DNA of 64,000 nucleotides. Origin: Sinanaerobacter chloroacetimidivorans. Its GTDB lineage: Bacteria > Bacillota > Clostridia > Peptostreptococcales > Anaerovoracaceae. Location: assembly GCF_018128545.1 (NCBI RefSeq), contig NZ_JAGSND010000003.1, positions 356,179 through 420,178 of the forward strand, in the 5' to 3' direction. Position 1 is the stretch's first letter; every line of letters begins with the position of its first letter. The notes under the pieces are model-generated. The model did no database searches and had not been told where the DNA came from. It worked only from the letters and a program-made list of their open reading frames with translations. Shown here piece by piece: positions 36,390 to 44,727 of this stretch. The translations under genes were made by a program, and so were the position numbers.

Positions 36390-36417
36390 CACGGACAAAG
36401 ACAACCGTGCTTTTTTT
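36389..36417 (+). terminator. Terminator overlapping a stop codon
   Basis: GCACGG pairs with CCGTGC around an A-rich loop, followed by seven T. The first stem base belongs to the upstream stop codon region, so ribosomes at the stop would cover the stem. Confidence 0.8.
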
Positions 36418-36519
36418 ATCCCAAATTTGATCAGTGGGGCCGTTTTCCCAAAAGGATAGCGACCCTGCTTTTTTTTGCGCCTTTTTTCGGGAAAGCAGCC
36501 TGAAAAAGGAGGTGTTCCG

Positions 36520-36561
36520 ATGTGGAACAAAAAAATGGCGGAGCTCAGAGCGGGCTCATGA
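36520..36561 (+). CDS. 13-residue mini-ORF before the methylase
   Basis: ATG at ideal distance from AAAAAGGAGGTGTTCCG, encoding MWNKKMAELRAGS. Its stop overlaps the next mini-ORF start (ATGA). Such a strong ribosome site on so short a frame suggests a leader peptide or translational coupling device. Confidence 0.4.
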   Translation: MWNKKMAELRAGS

Positions 36562-36629
36562 AAGCACGAACCCTGCATTTGGGCAATGGGCAGCTTCGAC
36601 TGACGCTGGGGGGAGGTGATGATTCCTGA
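36558..36629 (+). CDS. 23-residue mini-ORF coupled to the methylase
   Basis: Begins in the stop of the 13-residue frame and ends at 36629, overlapping the CTG (36626) that would be the methylase start. Encodes MKARTLHLGNGQLRLTLGGG plus three residues. The GGGAGGTGATGATTC inside it is the methylase ribosome binding site. Confidence 0.35.
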   Translation: MKARTLHLGNGQLRLTLGGGDDS

Positions 36630-37471
36630 ACAGCTTCATGTCATGGATTGGCGGAAAGAAGGCCCTGCGTGAGCTGATCGTCGCTCTCTTTCCACCGTAT
36701 TACGAGCGATATATCGAGGTGTTCGGCGGCGGAGGCTGGGTGCTGTTTCACAAACCTCCCGCCAATGATTTCGAGGTCTACAACGATTTCAACAGCCTGC
36801 TCACAAACCTTTACCGATGCGTACGGGAAAAGCCGCAGGAACTGACGGAAGCCCTGAGGTTTGTACTCAACTCCAGAGAGGACTTTGAACTGGTGCGCAG
36901 CACCCTTGCCCGCGACAGCACCGCAAGTGACGTACAAAGGGCGGCATGGTTTTATCAGCTTATTCGCTACAGCTATGCCTCTGGGCTTACAAGCTATGGC
37001 AGCCAGCCACACGATATCCGCTCCAACTTTCCCCTCATTGAGCAAGCTCACCGGCGCCTTGCAAAGGTGGTGATCGAAAACAAGGACTGCGTCCATCTGA
37101 TCCGGCAGTACGACCGCCCTGTCAGTTTCTTTTATTGCGATCCCCCGTACTTTGAAACCGAGGGGTACTACAAAAATATCGGCGAGGACGGATTCTGCAG
37201 AAAGGATCATGTCCGGCTTAGGGATACCCTGATGCGAATCGAGGGGAAATTCCTGTTGTCCTACAACGACTGTGATTTTATCCGAGAGTTGTACGACACT
37301 CCAGGCGTCATGATCGAAGCGTTTACCCGGATCAACAACATCAAGCAGCGGTACGATAACGGCGCACAGTTCCCTGAAATACTCATCGCCAATTACGACA
37401 TGTGGGAGCGAGGCAGAGAAGCGCCCATGCAGATAAATTTGTTCGAGCTGCCGGGCAGCGAAAATTTTTAA
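36626..37471 (+). CDS. DNA adenine methyltransferase (Dam/D12 class)
   Basis: About 281 residues from a CTG at 36626 (8 bases after GGGAGGT; gives the family-typical LNSFMSWIGGKK) or 277 from ATG 36638, which is about 20 bases from that site. The SAM motif FGGGGWVLF lies near residue 30 and the catalytic DPPY at 168-171 of the ATG form (FFYCDPPYFETEGYY). It methylates N6 of adenine, probably protecting the element from restriction. No cognate nuclease adjoins it. Confidence 0.88.
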   Translation: MNSFMSWIGGKKALRELIVALFPPYYERYIEVFGGGGWVLFHKPPANDFEVYNDFNSLLTNLYRCVREKPQELTEALRFVLNSREDFELVRSTLARDSTASDVQRAAWFYQLIRYSYASGLTSYGSQPHDIRSNFPLIEQAHRRLAKVVIENKDCVHLIRQYDRPVSFFYCDPPYFETEGYYKNIGEDGFCRKDHVRLRDTLMRIEGKFLLSYNDCDFIRELYDTPGVMIEAFTRINNIKQRYDNGAQFPEILIANYDMWERGREAPMQINLFELPGSENF

Positions 37472-37486
37472 GGAGGATTAGACCAT

Positions 37487-38035
37487 ATGAAAAATAACGA
37501 GTACCCCGAGATTATGCTCCCCGAACGCGCCTGTGAGTTATGCGGCTTTGACGGCGGGAACGCGCTGGAACTTCACGCCGGCGAGGATGTCCTCGTCATT
37601 CACAAAGAACAGATGACCGCGATAGAGATGGTACATGTGATTTCCATGCTCAGCGAAATGTCCACCGACTTGACCGTAGCCCTCGCCAAAGCCTGCGGCA
37701 GGTGTAATAACTGCGGAGGCGAGGATGACGACACAGGCGAAAATGACCCTGCCCAGTGGGTGGAGAGCTGTTCTCTTTGCCGGGATTTGCTGGACGACAG
37801 CCAGAACATTTATATCCCCGATTATCTTCTGAAAGAAGCAGGGATCTCCAGCAGTGCCAAGCTGGAAGCCAGTGCGGACAGGGACGGCGGTGAGATTACG
37901 GTCACAGAAGCGGGAAATCAGTTCGACATCTCCGATGTCCCGCCCGGCATTCTTACAGTACTGGCACAGAGCGGTATCTGCCTCGCGGAGCTGGATGAGT
38001 TGATTATGCTGGAGGAAATCGTCTATGGAAAATGA
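37487..38035 (+). CDS. Cysteine-rich mobile-element protein
   Basis: 182 residues. Two CxxC pairs, CGRCNNCGG (about 71-79) and SCSLC (about 94-98), suggest a zinc site. The C-terminal part resembles a small beta domain (AKLEASADRDGGEITVTEAG) of the SpoVT/AbrB kind. AAGGAGGATTAGACCAT precedes the ATG. Overlaps the next gene by 11 bases. Confidence 0.55.
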   Translation: MKNNEYPEIMLPERACELCGFDGGNALELHAGEDVLVIHKEQMTAIEMVHVISMLSEMSTDLTVALAKACGRCNNCGGEDDDTGENDPAQWVESCSLCRDLLDDSQNIYIPDYLLKEAGISSSAKLEASADRDGGEITVTEAGNQFDISDVPPGILTVLAQSGICLAELDELIMLEEIVYGK

Positions 38036-38786
38036 TTTTATTTATCTTTATCCCTATTCCCGAAATGAAGCAAAGCGATTGAATCAGATTAACCTTTGGC
38101 GTGACAGTCATAAGGAAAACATCCTCTGCAAAAAATTCATAGAGGACGCGATCCGTCGAGATTTCGACGGGACGCACCTGAAAGCCGACTGCGCCGAGAG
38201 CGTCATCGCGGCATATGGCTACAAGCGCGTGAACTGGGTGCTTGCAAACACCGTCAAGCAGCAGGATTGGAACAAGGATTTCTCCGAGGATAACAAAGAA
38301 TGGGCGAAGCACCCCTATATTCCGCCCGACAAGGACAGCGTCTATAACCAAAATTATAATCTGGACTTCGTGATGGACAGTCACCCCGCAGTGCTGGACG
38401 GCTTCATCTATCAGTATCGCCTCGCATATCAGGCTCTCGGACTGTTTGACTTTACCAACTGCGAATTAGACTCCAAATATCTGAACTATGAGGGAAAGGT
38501 GTTGGTACTGTCGCAGGATATCCTCAGCGAAAGTCACTGGAATCCGAAGAACCAGCTCTGGCTGGCAACTTGGGGGTTCGGCTGCGACCCTAATTCTTCC
38601 GGCAGGGCGGTGTTTGCCACCTGCCTCGCCGATGGCGAGAAAACCCGCTGGAACCGCGCGGACTTTACGGGAATTCTCAAGGAGGCCCTTCTTCCTGACT
38701 GGGCCAGCGAAAAACTTGCGGAGCTTCAGAAACAGCAAACATCGGACAGTGAAACGGCCGTTATGGGAGGGCTGGAAATGAAGTGA
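38025..38786 (+). CDS. DUF3849-domain protein
   Basis: 253 residues. The N-terminal ~125 residues match DUF3849 of clostridial mobile elements (IYLYPYSRNEAKRLNQINLW, KKFIEDAIRRDFDG, RVNWVLANTV, SHPAVLDGF). The C-terminal part (LSQDILSESHWNPKNQLWLA...) is a second domain of unknown role. Function unknown; the family tracks with conjugative elements. Confidence 0.75.
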   Translation: MENDFIYLYPYSRNEAKRLNQINLWRDSHKENILCKKFIEDAIRRDFDGTHLKADCAESVIAAYGYKRVNWVLANTVKQQDWNKDFSEDNKEWAKHPYIPPDKDSVYNQNYNLDFVMDSHPAVLDGFIYQYRLAYQALGLFDFTNCELDSKYLNYEGKVLVLSQDILSESHWNPKNQLWLATWGFGCDPNSSGRAVFATCLADGEKTRWNRADFTGILKEALLPDWASEKLAELQKQQTSDSETAVMGGLEMK

Positions 38787-38799
38787 TGGAGGTGATAAC

Positions 38800-39363
38800 A
38801 TGCCGGGCATTATGATCAAAAGCGGCATGATTTCCTACTATGGAACCCCTGCCGGATATACCGAAAAGGATCAGGCGGTTGTCGACCGCATCTTTCAGTG
38901 TGACGAGCTGGCCGCATGGCTGCAGAGCCGGGGGTTGACGCCGATTTGGACTGACGGCGTACTGGAGCGATTCCTTGCAGGAGAGGGGATGAATGGCAGT
39001 GAAAATGCCGCCCCACTGAAAAGTGTCCGCATCTGGCAGCTTGATTCCAGGGTCGATGTGCGCATGAAATTCATCCGCTATGAGGATATGCTCCAGCAGT
39101 TTGGAGCGCCGCAACCGCAGGATTACCGGGTCGCCTACGACGGTCAGCTTGAAACCAATGATCTGGAGAGAATCTATGAACGGTTCAGTACACGGCAGCC
39201 TCCCGGCTTTTCCGGTCATCCTCTGAACATGTCCGACGTGATCGAGCTGTATGATGCAGATGGAAGCACATTTTACTATGTGGACCGCTCCGACTTTCGC
39301 CAGATCGGATTTGAGAGGCAGGAACAAACCCAACGCAAGGGAATGAGTATGCAGACAGTCTAA
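38800..39363 (+). CDS. YodL-domain protein
   Basis: 187 residues. The second half fits the YodL-like domain found on conjugative elements (VRIWQLDSRVDVRMKFIRYE-like start, LERIYERFSTRQPPGFSGH, LNMSDVIELYDADG, YYVDRSDFRQIGF). GATGGAGGTGATAAC precedes the ATG. Function unknown. Confidence 0.72.
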   Translation: MPGIMIKSGMISYYGTPAGYTEKDQAVVDRIFQCDELAAWLQSRGLTPIWTDGVLERFLAGEGMNGSENAAPLKSVRIWQLDSRVDVRMKFIRYEDMLQQFGAPQPQDYRVAYDGQLETNDLERIYERFSTRQPPGFSGHPLNMSDVIELYDADGSTFYYVDRSDFRQIGFERQEQTQRKGMSMQTV

Positions 39364-39411
39364 GCTGTCTCTTTTACTGCCCTGAAACGAATACAAATGG
39401 AGGATTATCCA

Positions 39412-39675
39412 ATGATCAGATTTTTAAAAAGAATAAAGGATCGCATGGTAAGCAGGATCGGAGCGGCGATTTCTTTTGCCGTTCCTGTTTTTTCCGGAGC
39501 GAAAATCGTACTTGCCGATAACCGTGCCGAAGGCTACGTGGATACAGCCATCAAGATTCTGATGTCGGTGGTTATCGGCGCCCTGATACTGGCGGGGCTG
39601 TATGCACTGTTTGGCGATACGGTGCTGCCAACGTTGACAGAGCGTATCGAGGATATGTTTAATTATGGCGGCTGA
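39412..39675 (+). CDS. DUF6133-type small membrane protein
   Basis: 87 residues: basic N-terminus, first hydrophobic stretch (about 14-30), then NRAEGYVDTAIKILMSVVIG and a second hydrophobic stretch ending ALFGDTVLPTLTERIEDMF. This pattern occurs on many clostridial elements beside conjugation genes. Its layout recalls pilin-like or VirB2-like proteins; that role is inference. Start ATG 39412 follows GGAGGATTATCCA. Confidence 0.65.
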   Translation: MIRFLKRIKDRMVSRIGAAISFAVPVFSGAKIVLADNRAEGYVDTAIKILMSVVIGALILAGLYALFGDTVLPTLTERIEDMFNYGG

Positions 39676-39708
39676 GAATGCCGGCCATTCTGAAAGGAGA
39701 TCAACACA

Positions 39709-40062
39709 ATGTCAAAAAACATGAAAGAAGCCGTACCCAAGTACGACGTGAAAATCCACTCCATTCATCCGGAGGGTACTCTTCGCGCCACTGCGTCGGT
39801 GAATATCTACGGTGATTTTGCCGTCCGCGGCGTTAAGGTGATGGAGGGTACGAATGGGCTGTTTGTGTCCATGCCCAGCTACAAGGCGGGAAACGGAGAA
39901 TATAAGGATATTTGCTTCCCTTGCACCAAGGAGGCGAAAGCTGAATTTGATAACGCAGTGCTCTCTGCGTACCAGCAGACGTTGGCTCAGGGACAAGTCA
40001 AGGCTACTCAGCAGGAAGCCTCTTCTCCGTCCCAGAACCAGCCTGCCATGACTGGAATGTAG
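39709..40062 (+). CDS. SpoVG-like protein, first copy
   Basis: 117 residues. Matches the SpoVG fold (LRATASVNIYGDFAVRGVKV, FVSMPSY, ICFPCTKEAKAEFDNAVLSA). Chromosomal SpoVG is a small RNA/DNA-binding regulator; the mobile-element branch is of unknown role. It immediately precedes Tad module 1; a related copy at 49546 precedes module 2. Confidence 0.8.
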   Translation: MSKNMKEAVPKYDVKIHSIHPEGTLRATASVNIYGDFAVRGVKVMEGTNGLFVSMPSYKAGNGEYKDICFPCTKEAKAEFDNAVLSAYQQTLAQGQVKATQQEASSPSQNQPAMTGM

Positions 40063-40128
40063 GAGGAAAATTGAGAAATTAGTTTTCCGTGTAATGAAGC
40101 TTATAATTGGATGGAAGGGAGAACAAAC

Positions 40129-40791
40129 TTGCAGCAAAACAACAGAATAAGCATGGAAATGAAAAAAGCAATGGCAGGCATCATCGTCATTATCGCGGCG
40201 TTGAGCCTGCTGTTTTATTGGGAGGGTTACGGCAGGGAGCATACAAAGTATGAGCAGGTAATCTGCGCGTCCGCGGAAATCCAGAAGGGGCAGACGATCA
40301 CGGATGAGCTGCTTACAGAAAAATCCCTGCCGAAGGACAGCCTCATTAACGGAGTGATAAAAGATAAATCGGAGCTCGACGGAACCGTTGCGGCTCAATA
40401 TATCCCTGCCGGGGCTCAGGTCTGCAGGAAAATGACCTATACAAACGACTTCTATATCGATACGGACCGGGGAGAGTCCATCTATAAGCTACCGGCAGAG
40501 TGGATCGACAGCCGGAGCGCCGCCGTCCGCAGGGGCGACACGATCGAAATCTACCTCGCGGACGGCAAGCAGAAACTTGGGGAATACATGGTTGCCTATG
40601 TGAGGGATGCCCAGGAGCGCGAAGTCTCCAGCGCGGCGGGGCAGGAGTATGCGGACATGCTGAACCGCACGGATGCGACGGGAGTCATTGACCACATAGA
40701 GATCATCGCCACTCAGGAGGAATACGAGGCACTCTATCAGGTGATAGGCAGTACTGGGCAGCGCCTTCTGATTGTACAGAAAGCGGAATAG
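40129..40791 (+). CDS. CpaB/RcpC-like SAF-domain protein of Tad module 1
   Basis: About 220 residues: membrane helix (about 14-32) and a SAF domain starting VICASAEIQKGQTITDELL, then a beta-rich C-terminal part. In Tad systems CpaB/RcpC helps build the channel through the wall or outer membrane. Start uncertain: TTG 40129 follows GGGAGAACAAAC; ATG 40111 and 40153 are alternatives. 12 bases before the ATPase gene. Confidence 0.72.
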   Translation: MQQNNRISMEMKKAMAGIIVIIAALSLLFYWEGYGREHTKYEQVICASAEIQKGQTITDELLTEKSLPKDSLINGVIKDKSELDGTVAAQYIPAGAQVCRKMTYTNDFYIDTDRGESIYKLPAEWIDSRSAAVRRGDTIEIYLADGKQKLGEYMVAYVRDAQEREVSSAAGQEYADMLNRTDATGVIDHIEIIATQEEYEALYQVIGSTGQRLLIVQKAE

Positions 40792-40803
40792 GAGGAAACG
40801 AAG

Positions 40804-42117
40804 TTGAACCAGGAAGAATATTTCCAGGAGCTGTGCAGAAGCGTTTCCGACAACTTCTTCGAGGAATGGGAAAACGCCTCCCATATGCAGGACCAGTCGC
40901 AGAAAATAAAGAAGGCAATCATAGGGTATCAGGATGAGGTTGAAGAATTCATCCAAAAAATTAGGAGCTTCCTTGTACAGAACAAGTGTGAAGATGTCTG
41001 GTATCCTGCCTGTTACGAATCGCTTGAATGGGCAGTCTACCACGAGAACTGGGGACTCTCCGGCATGGCGGAATGGTTTTCGGAAAGCTACAGGGAAAGC
41101 AGCTCCGCAAAAATAATCGGTGATAGGATATATTTTTTGGATGACGGTCAGATGAAGCTCATGCCCCAGAAGATAAGCCGCGAAAGACGGGAACAGCTTG
41201 TGAGGGCGCTCCTGCTTCTCACTCCTGAGGAAAGGCTGGACAAGGAGTTCCATGAGATTTACATGTTGGACGGGACCAGGATCACGATTTTCAGCGGCGG
41301 CATGACAAAGCCGGACCAGGATGTGATCATTTTTAGGAGATATATCATCCCCACCTATACCTTTGAAGAGCAGGCGGAAAGGGGAACAATCCCCGCGGAG
41401 GCCGTGCCGCTTTTCAAAGAGTGGGTGAAGCTTGGGTATAACGTGGTGTTTACGGGCGCCATCAGAAGCTCAAAGACGACTTTTCTTGCCACTTGGCAAA
41501 GCTATGAGGATCCCAGCCTCGAGGGTGTCATGCTGGAGACGGATCCGGAGATCCCCATTCACAAGCTCATCCCAGAGGCCCCGGTAGTGCAGCTTATCGC
41601 AGACAACGAAAAACTTGCCGGGATCTCAAAGAACCTGCTCCGAAGCGACGCAGACTATTTCATCCTGGGAGAAGCAAGAGACGGCATAGCCCTCGACACC
41701 GCCGTAAGAATCGCGGGGAAGGGCACGAGGCGGATGAAGATGACCTTCCATATCCGTGAACCTTTGGATTTCCCAAATGACGCGGCATGGGAAATTTCCC
41801 GTTCCGTTGGAGGGGATATGAAGACGATGGCCCTGCGGGTAGCCGGCGCCTTTGATTATATCTTTCATTTTATTCAGCTTAAGGATAAAAGCCGGAAACG
41901 ACTGAATGCAATCTATGAGATGAGCTGTGACCGCGTAACAGGAGAAATCTCCATGGTCCGGATTTGCAGCTATGATTTGGACAGGGATACCTGGCGGTGG
42001 AACTATTATATAGGTGAGGAGAAGCAGATGCTGGGCGAAGATGAGGATCTGATTGCATTTAAGGCCTTTGATCAATTACTGAAAGAACTGGATGAGCAAT
42101 CAGAGGAGGTGGTCTAG
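40804..42117 (+). CDS. CpaF/VirB11-like ATPase with atypical P-loop
   Basis: 437 residues from a TTG after GGAGGAAACGAAG. N-terminal helical region (about 1-110), then the secretion-ATPase core. The Walker A position reads GAIRSSKTT (218-226): the last Gly of GxxxxGKT is Ser. The Walker B/Asp-box region YFILGEARDG and His-containing TFHIREPLDFP are recognisable. The enzyme would drive assembly or secretion through TadB/TadC; whether the altered P-loop hydrolyses ATP is open. Compare the canonical CpaF at 52043. Confidence 0.8.
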   Translation: MNQEEYFQELCRSVSDNFFEEWENASHMQDQSQKIKKAIIGYQDEVEEFIQKIRSFLVQNKCEDVWYPACYESLEWAVYHENWGLSGMAEWFSESYRESSSAKIIGDRIYFLDDGQMKLMPQKISRERREQLVRALLLLTPEERLDKEFHEIYMLDGTRITIFSGGMTKPDQDVIIFRRYIIPTYTFEEQAERGTIPAEAVPLFKEWVKLGYNVVFTGAIRSSKTTFLATWQSYEDPSLEGVMLETDPEIPIHKLIPEAPVVQLIADNEKLAGISKNLLRSDADYFILGEARDGIALDTAVRIAGKGTRRMKMTFHIREPLDFPNDAAWEISRSVGGDMKTMALRVAGAFDYIFHFIQLKDKSRKRLNAIYEMSCDRVTGEISMVRICSYDLDRDTWRWNYYIGEEKQMLGEDEDLIAFKAFDQLLKELDEQSEEVV

Positions 42118-43071
42118 TTGTCCTATCGGAATTTACCAATCATACTTCTTGCATCCATATTATTTATAGCAGGTATAACTATCCTTGTCGTGAAAGGTCT
42201 AACGGAATGGAAGCAATTGATCTTAGCTGAGATGAACAGTTACCGCAAGCGCAGAGAAAAAAAGGCGGCGGGGAAACCGGAAGGCAGGCTTGATCGGTCT
42301 CTCCGGTATCTGCTTGAAACGGCGTGGGGTGGAAGGGTCTCAGTGGGGGCGTTTAAGAGCATCACCGCACTTCTCTTTCTGCTCTTTCTCATTATCGGCT
42401 CCGCAATTTTTAATTATTCAACCGGGCTGGTAATGGCGGCGGCAGCTGGCGCAGCGCCTTTTCTTCTTTTGCGTGTGAAACTTGAACGAGAACGGTCCCG
42501 CGCCAGCTTTGAGGCGGAGCAGCTTGTTGTTTCCATTCTCAACAAGTACCGGATATCCCGCTTTAACATTGAAGAAGCGTTGGAGGCGGTGATTGAGGAT
42601 GTCGCCGATCTGCCGCTGACACGAAAAATGCTCTTTCATCTTCTGATCAAGATGAGGACTACGAAAAACATGGAGGAAATCCGGGACGCGACAAGGATCT
42701 TTGCGTACAATATCGGAACCAACTGGGCGAAAATGCTTGCAAACAATATCTTTCAGGCGGAAGCTAAAGGAATGAACGTTGTTGTATCCCTGGAGGATAT
42801 CCTGTCGCAGCTGAGGGAAGCAAGGGTACTTGCTGAGGAAAGGAAGCGAAGCAATTTAGAATCCGTTATCCTGGTAAAGCTGTTTTGTCCGGGAATTTAT
42901 CTGGTCTTCTCATATTTTGCCATAGAAAAATTCGATTTGGGCCTTACCGGCTTTCTGTATCAGCAGTTCATGACGAAACAGGGACTCATCCTGTTTATCT
43001 ATTTTCTGCTTCTTTTTTTTACCGGTTACCTTCTGCTGGAGTTGGTGCAAAATAAAAAATTTGATTTTTAG
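42118..43071 (+). CDS. TadB-like inner-membrane platform protein, module 1
   Basis: 317 residues from a TTG after GAGGAGGTGGTCTAG, directly abutting the ATPase stop. Membrane helices near 8-25, 80-115 and two at the C-terminus (about 243-305), with a cytoplasmic helical T2SSF-type region between (RASFEAEQLVVSILNKYRIS). Platform partner of CpaF with TadC. Confidence 0.75.
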   Translation: MSYRNLPIILLASILFIAGITILVVKGLTEWKQLILAEMNSYRKRREKKAAGKPEGRLDRSLRYLLETAWGGRVSVGAFKSITALLFLLFLIIGSAIFNYSTGLVMAAAAGAAPFLLLRVKLERERSRASFEAEQLVVSILNKYRISRFNIEEALEAVIEDVADLPLTRKMLFHLLIKMRTTKNMEEIRDATRIFAYNIGTNWAKMLANNIFQAEAKGMNVVVSLEDILSQLREARVLAEERKRSNLESVILVKLFCPGIYLVFSYFAIEKFDLGLTGFLYQQFMTKQGLILFIYFLLLFFTGYLLLELVQNKKFDF

Positions 43072-43084
43072 AGGGGGTGGAGCT

Positions 43085-43915
43085 TTGTTTGTGGACATTG
43101 TGATCTATGTCCTGGCGGGGATTCTTCTCATTACAGGGATATTAATTCTCATATACCGTGAGAAAAGCTTCAATACAGGGCAAAAGCTGCAGGTTCAGAT
43201 TGACATTATAAAAGGCCAGTTTAAGGGAAGGCAGGATAATATCCTGACGGGGACTCGTTACTACTTCGATAAGGATATTTATCATGGAATACGCTTCGCG
43301 GGAGGCGCTTTTTTATTTGGGTATGGGTTTCTCTCGCACAATTGGGCGTTCATAATGCTCGCCATCGCGTTTATTCTTTTGACAATCCCAAAGAGCAACC
43401 TGAAGGGGATCAAAACGCCTTTCTTCTATTTCAACCGTGCATTTTCTCAGTATGAAAAACGGAAAGCTGACGGCGAACTGCTTGAGCTGATCGGGTTTTT
43501 GAAAAATTTGGCGACGCTGCAGAGCCGAAACTCCGTGGGAGCGGAATATATCATCTCAGAGCTAGCGTCGGTGGCCGAATTCACAAAACCGGCGTTTCTC
43601 ATGATGCTGAACAAGCTTTGGCTGAATCGGAAAGAGGAGGCGTATGAAACCTTTTCATCCGCTGTCAACACAGAAATGGGAAGGGATTTGGCTCACCTGC
43701 TCATTGAGCTTGATGAACTGAAACCCCTTGAGCTGCAGGAGGTCATCTTAATGCAGCAAAGACAGGCGCAAAGCATAAGGAGCACCAGGCTCCGGCGCAG
43801 CGACGAGACAGTCAGCGTGCTGGTCTATCTCCCTGTCATCGCCGCCATCATGGTGGTATTCTTGGATTTTGTCGTTTTAATTCAAATGAAAATCGGATAC
43901 GGGGTCTTTCAGTGA
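43085..43915 (+). CDS. TadC-like inner-membrane platform protein, module 1
   Basis: 276 residues from TTG 43085, which follows AGAGGGGGTGGAGCT and overlaps nothing beyond the TadB stop. Helices near 1-20, 70-105 and at the C-terminus (VYLPVIAAIMVVFLDFVVL). The middle part is T2SSF-like (ELIGFLKNLATLQSRNSVG). Forms the platform with TadB. Confidence 0.72.
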   Translation: MFVDIVIYVLAGILLITGILILIYREKSFNTGQKLQVQIDIIKGQFKGRQDNILTGTRYYFDKDIYHGIRFAGGAFLFGYGFLSHNWAFIMLAIAFILLTIPKSNLKGIKTPFFYFNRAFSQYEKRKADGELLELIGFLKNLATLQSRNSVGAEYIISELASVAEFTKPAFLMMLNKLWLNRKEEAYETFSSAVNTEMGRDLAHLLIELDELKPLELQEVILMQQRQAQSIRSTRLRRSDETVSVLVYLPVIAAIMVVFLDFVVLIQMKIGYGVFQ

Positions 43916-43959
43916 TTGATCCCAAGCTCAGAAAAACATTTAGTAGGAGGAAAGATAAT

Positions 43960-44106
43960 ATGAAACAGGTTATTGTAATGATCGCTATGGTAATGCTCGG
44001 CCTTGCCCTCGCGGGGCTGGTCGGCGAGTTTGCGAAAAGCGCGGGTACCATTGCGGATTCGTCCATGGATCAGATCGAAGAGATCACGGTTCCATCCGTA
44101 AGATAG
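43960..44106 (+). CDS. Pilin-like 48-residue protein
   Basis: Good site GTAGGAGGAAAGATAAT before the ATG. MKQVIVMIAMVMLGLALAGL is a hydrophobic N-terminus without a positive-rich leader, followed by a short hydrophilic, acidic tail. Size and position match Flp-type mini-pilins, although the usual G/E processing site is not clear (LVGE near 21-24 is a candidate). One base separates it from a second similar ORF. Confidence 0.65.
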   Translation: MKQVIVMIAMVMLGLALAGLVGEFAKSAGTIADSSMDQIEEITVPSVR

Positions 44107-44107
44107 G

Positions 44108-44251
44108 ATGAAACAGGTAATCGTGATGATCGCAATGCTGATGCTTGGACTTGCCATTTACTCTCTCGTCGCGGGCGACGACGATTCCATCAAAAGTTCA
44201 GTGGGAGGCTTGTGGAGAAGTGAAATCGAGCAGCAGCAGACATACCCGTAA
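44108..44251 (+). CDS. Second pilin-like 47-residue protein
   Basis: Begins MKQVIVMIAMLMLGLAIYSL, nearly the same hydrophobic start as its neighbour, then an acidic tail (AGDDDSIKSS) and a Gln-rich end. The preceding stop and its own start are separated by one base. Together they look like a duplicated mini-pilin pair of module 1. Confidence 0.6.
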   Translation: MKQVIVMIAMLMLGLAIYSLVAGDDDSIKSSVGGLWRSEIEQQQTYP

Positions 44252-44266
44252 AAAGAGAATATATAT

Positions 44267-44295
44267 AAAGCCGGGGAAGCTTCTCCGGCTTTATT
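44267..44295 (+). terminator. Stem after the mini-pilins
   Basis: AAAGCCGGGGAAGC pairs with GCTTCTCCGGCTTT, nearly uninterrupted, followed by ATTA. It could end most transcripts after the two mini-pilins, giving a higher pilin level than downstream genes. Confidence 0.65.
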
Positions 44296-44313
44296 ACTAG
44301 GGAGAAAGCAACA

Positions 44314-44727
44314 ATGAAACAGGTGATCGTATTGGCCGCCATACTTCCTCTGCTCCTTATTTTCATCGTGCAGTTTACCCTTCAGGAGAAAAACGCGCAG
44401 ATGAAGATGGACGTTGCGAGTGATGTTTATACGGCGGCGGAGCAGGCCAGGCAGGACGGGTGCTTCACTGAGGCAAACCTCAGCAGACTGAGGCAGCAGC
44501 TTGCCTCAAGGGCAGGAACGCAGGAATCGGAAATCGTGATCGACGCGGACGAGGTGCCGAAATACAGGGTGAACAGCTACAATGAAAATGAAAGGATCCA
44601 TTACAGGATAGAAGTGCCGGTAGCAAGTGTAATGGCGGGCAATCGCTTCTTCGGCATTAGCGACGAGGAAAACAGGGGCATCTTTGTAATTGAAAACGAA
44701 ATAGCGAGTGAGAGGTTAAGGCCATGA
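44314..44727 (+). CDS. Pseudopilin-like protein (TadE/TadF type)
   Basis: 137 residues, N-terminal hydrophobic helix beginning MKQVIVLAAILPLLLIFIV, so it shares MKQVIV with the two mini-pilins, then a soluble beta-rich domain. CTAGGGAGAAAGCAACA precedes the ATG. Likely minor pilin. Confidence 0.62.
   Translation: MKQVIVLAAILPLLLIFIVQFTLQEKNAQMKMDVASDVYTAAEQARQDGCFTEANLSRLRQQLASRAGTQESEIVIDADEVPKYRVNSYNENERIHYRIEVPVASVMAGNRFFGISDEENRGIFVIENEIASERLRP

Noticed and set aside
36434..36619. 61-residue plus-strand frame before the methylase
   Set aside because: It starts within a terminator region without a ribosome site; the two mini-ORFs in another frame fit the ribosome sites better.
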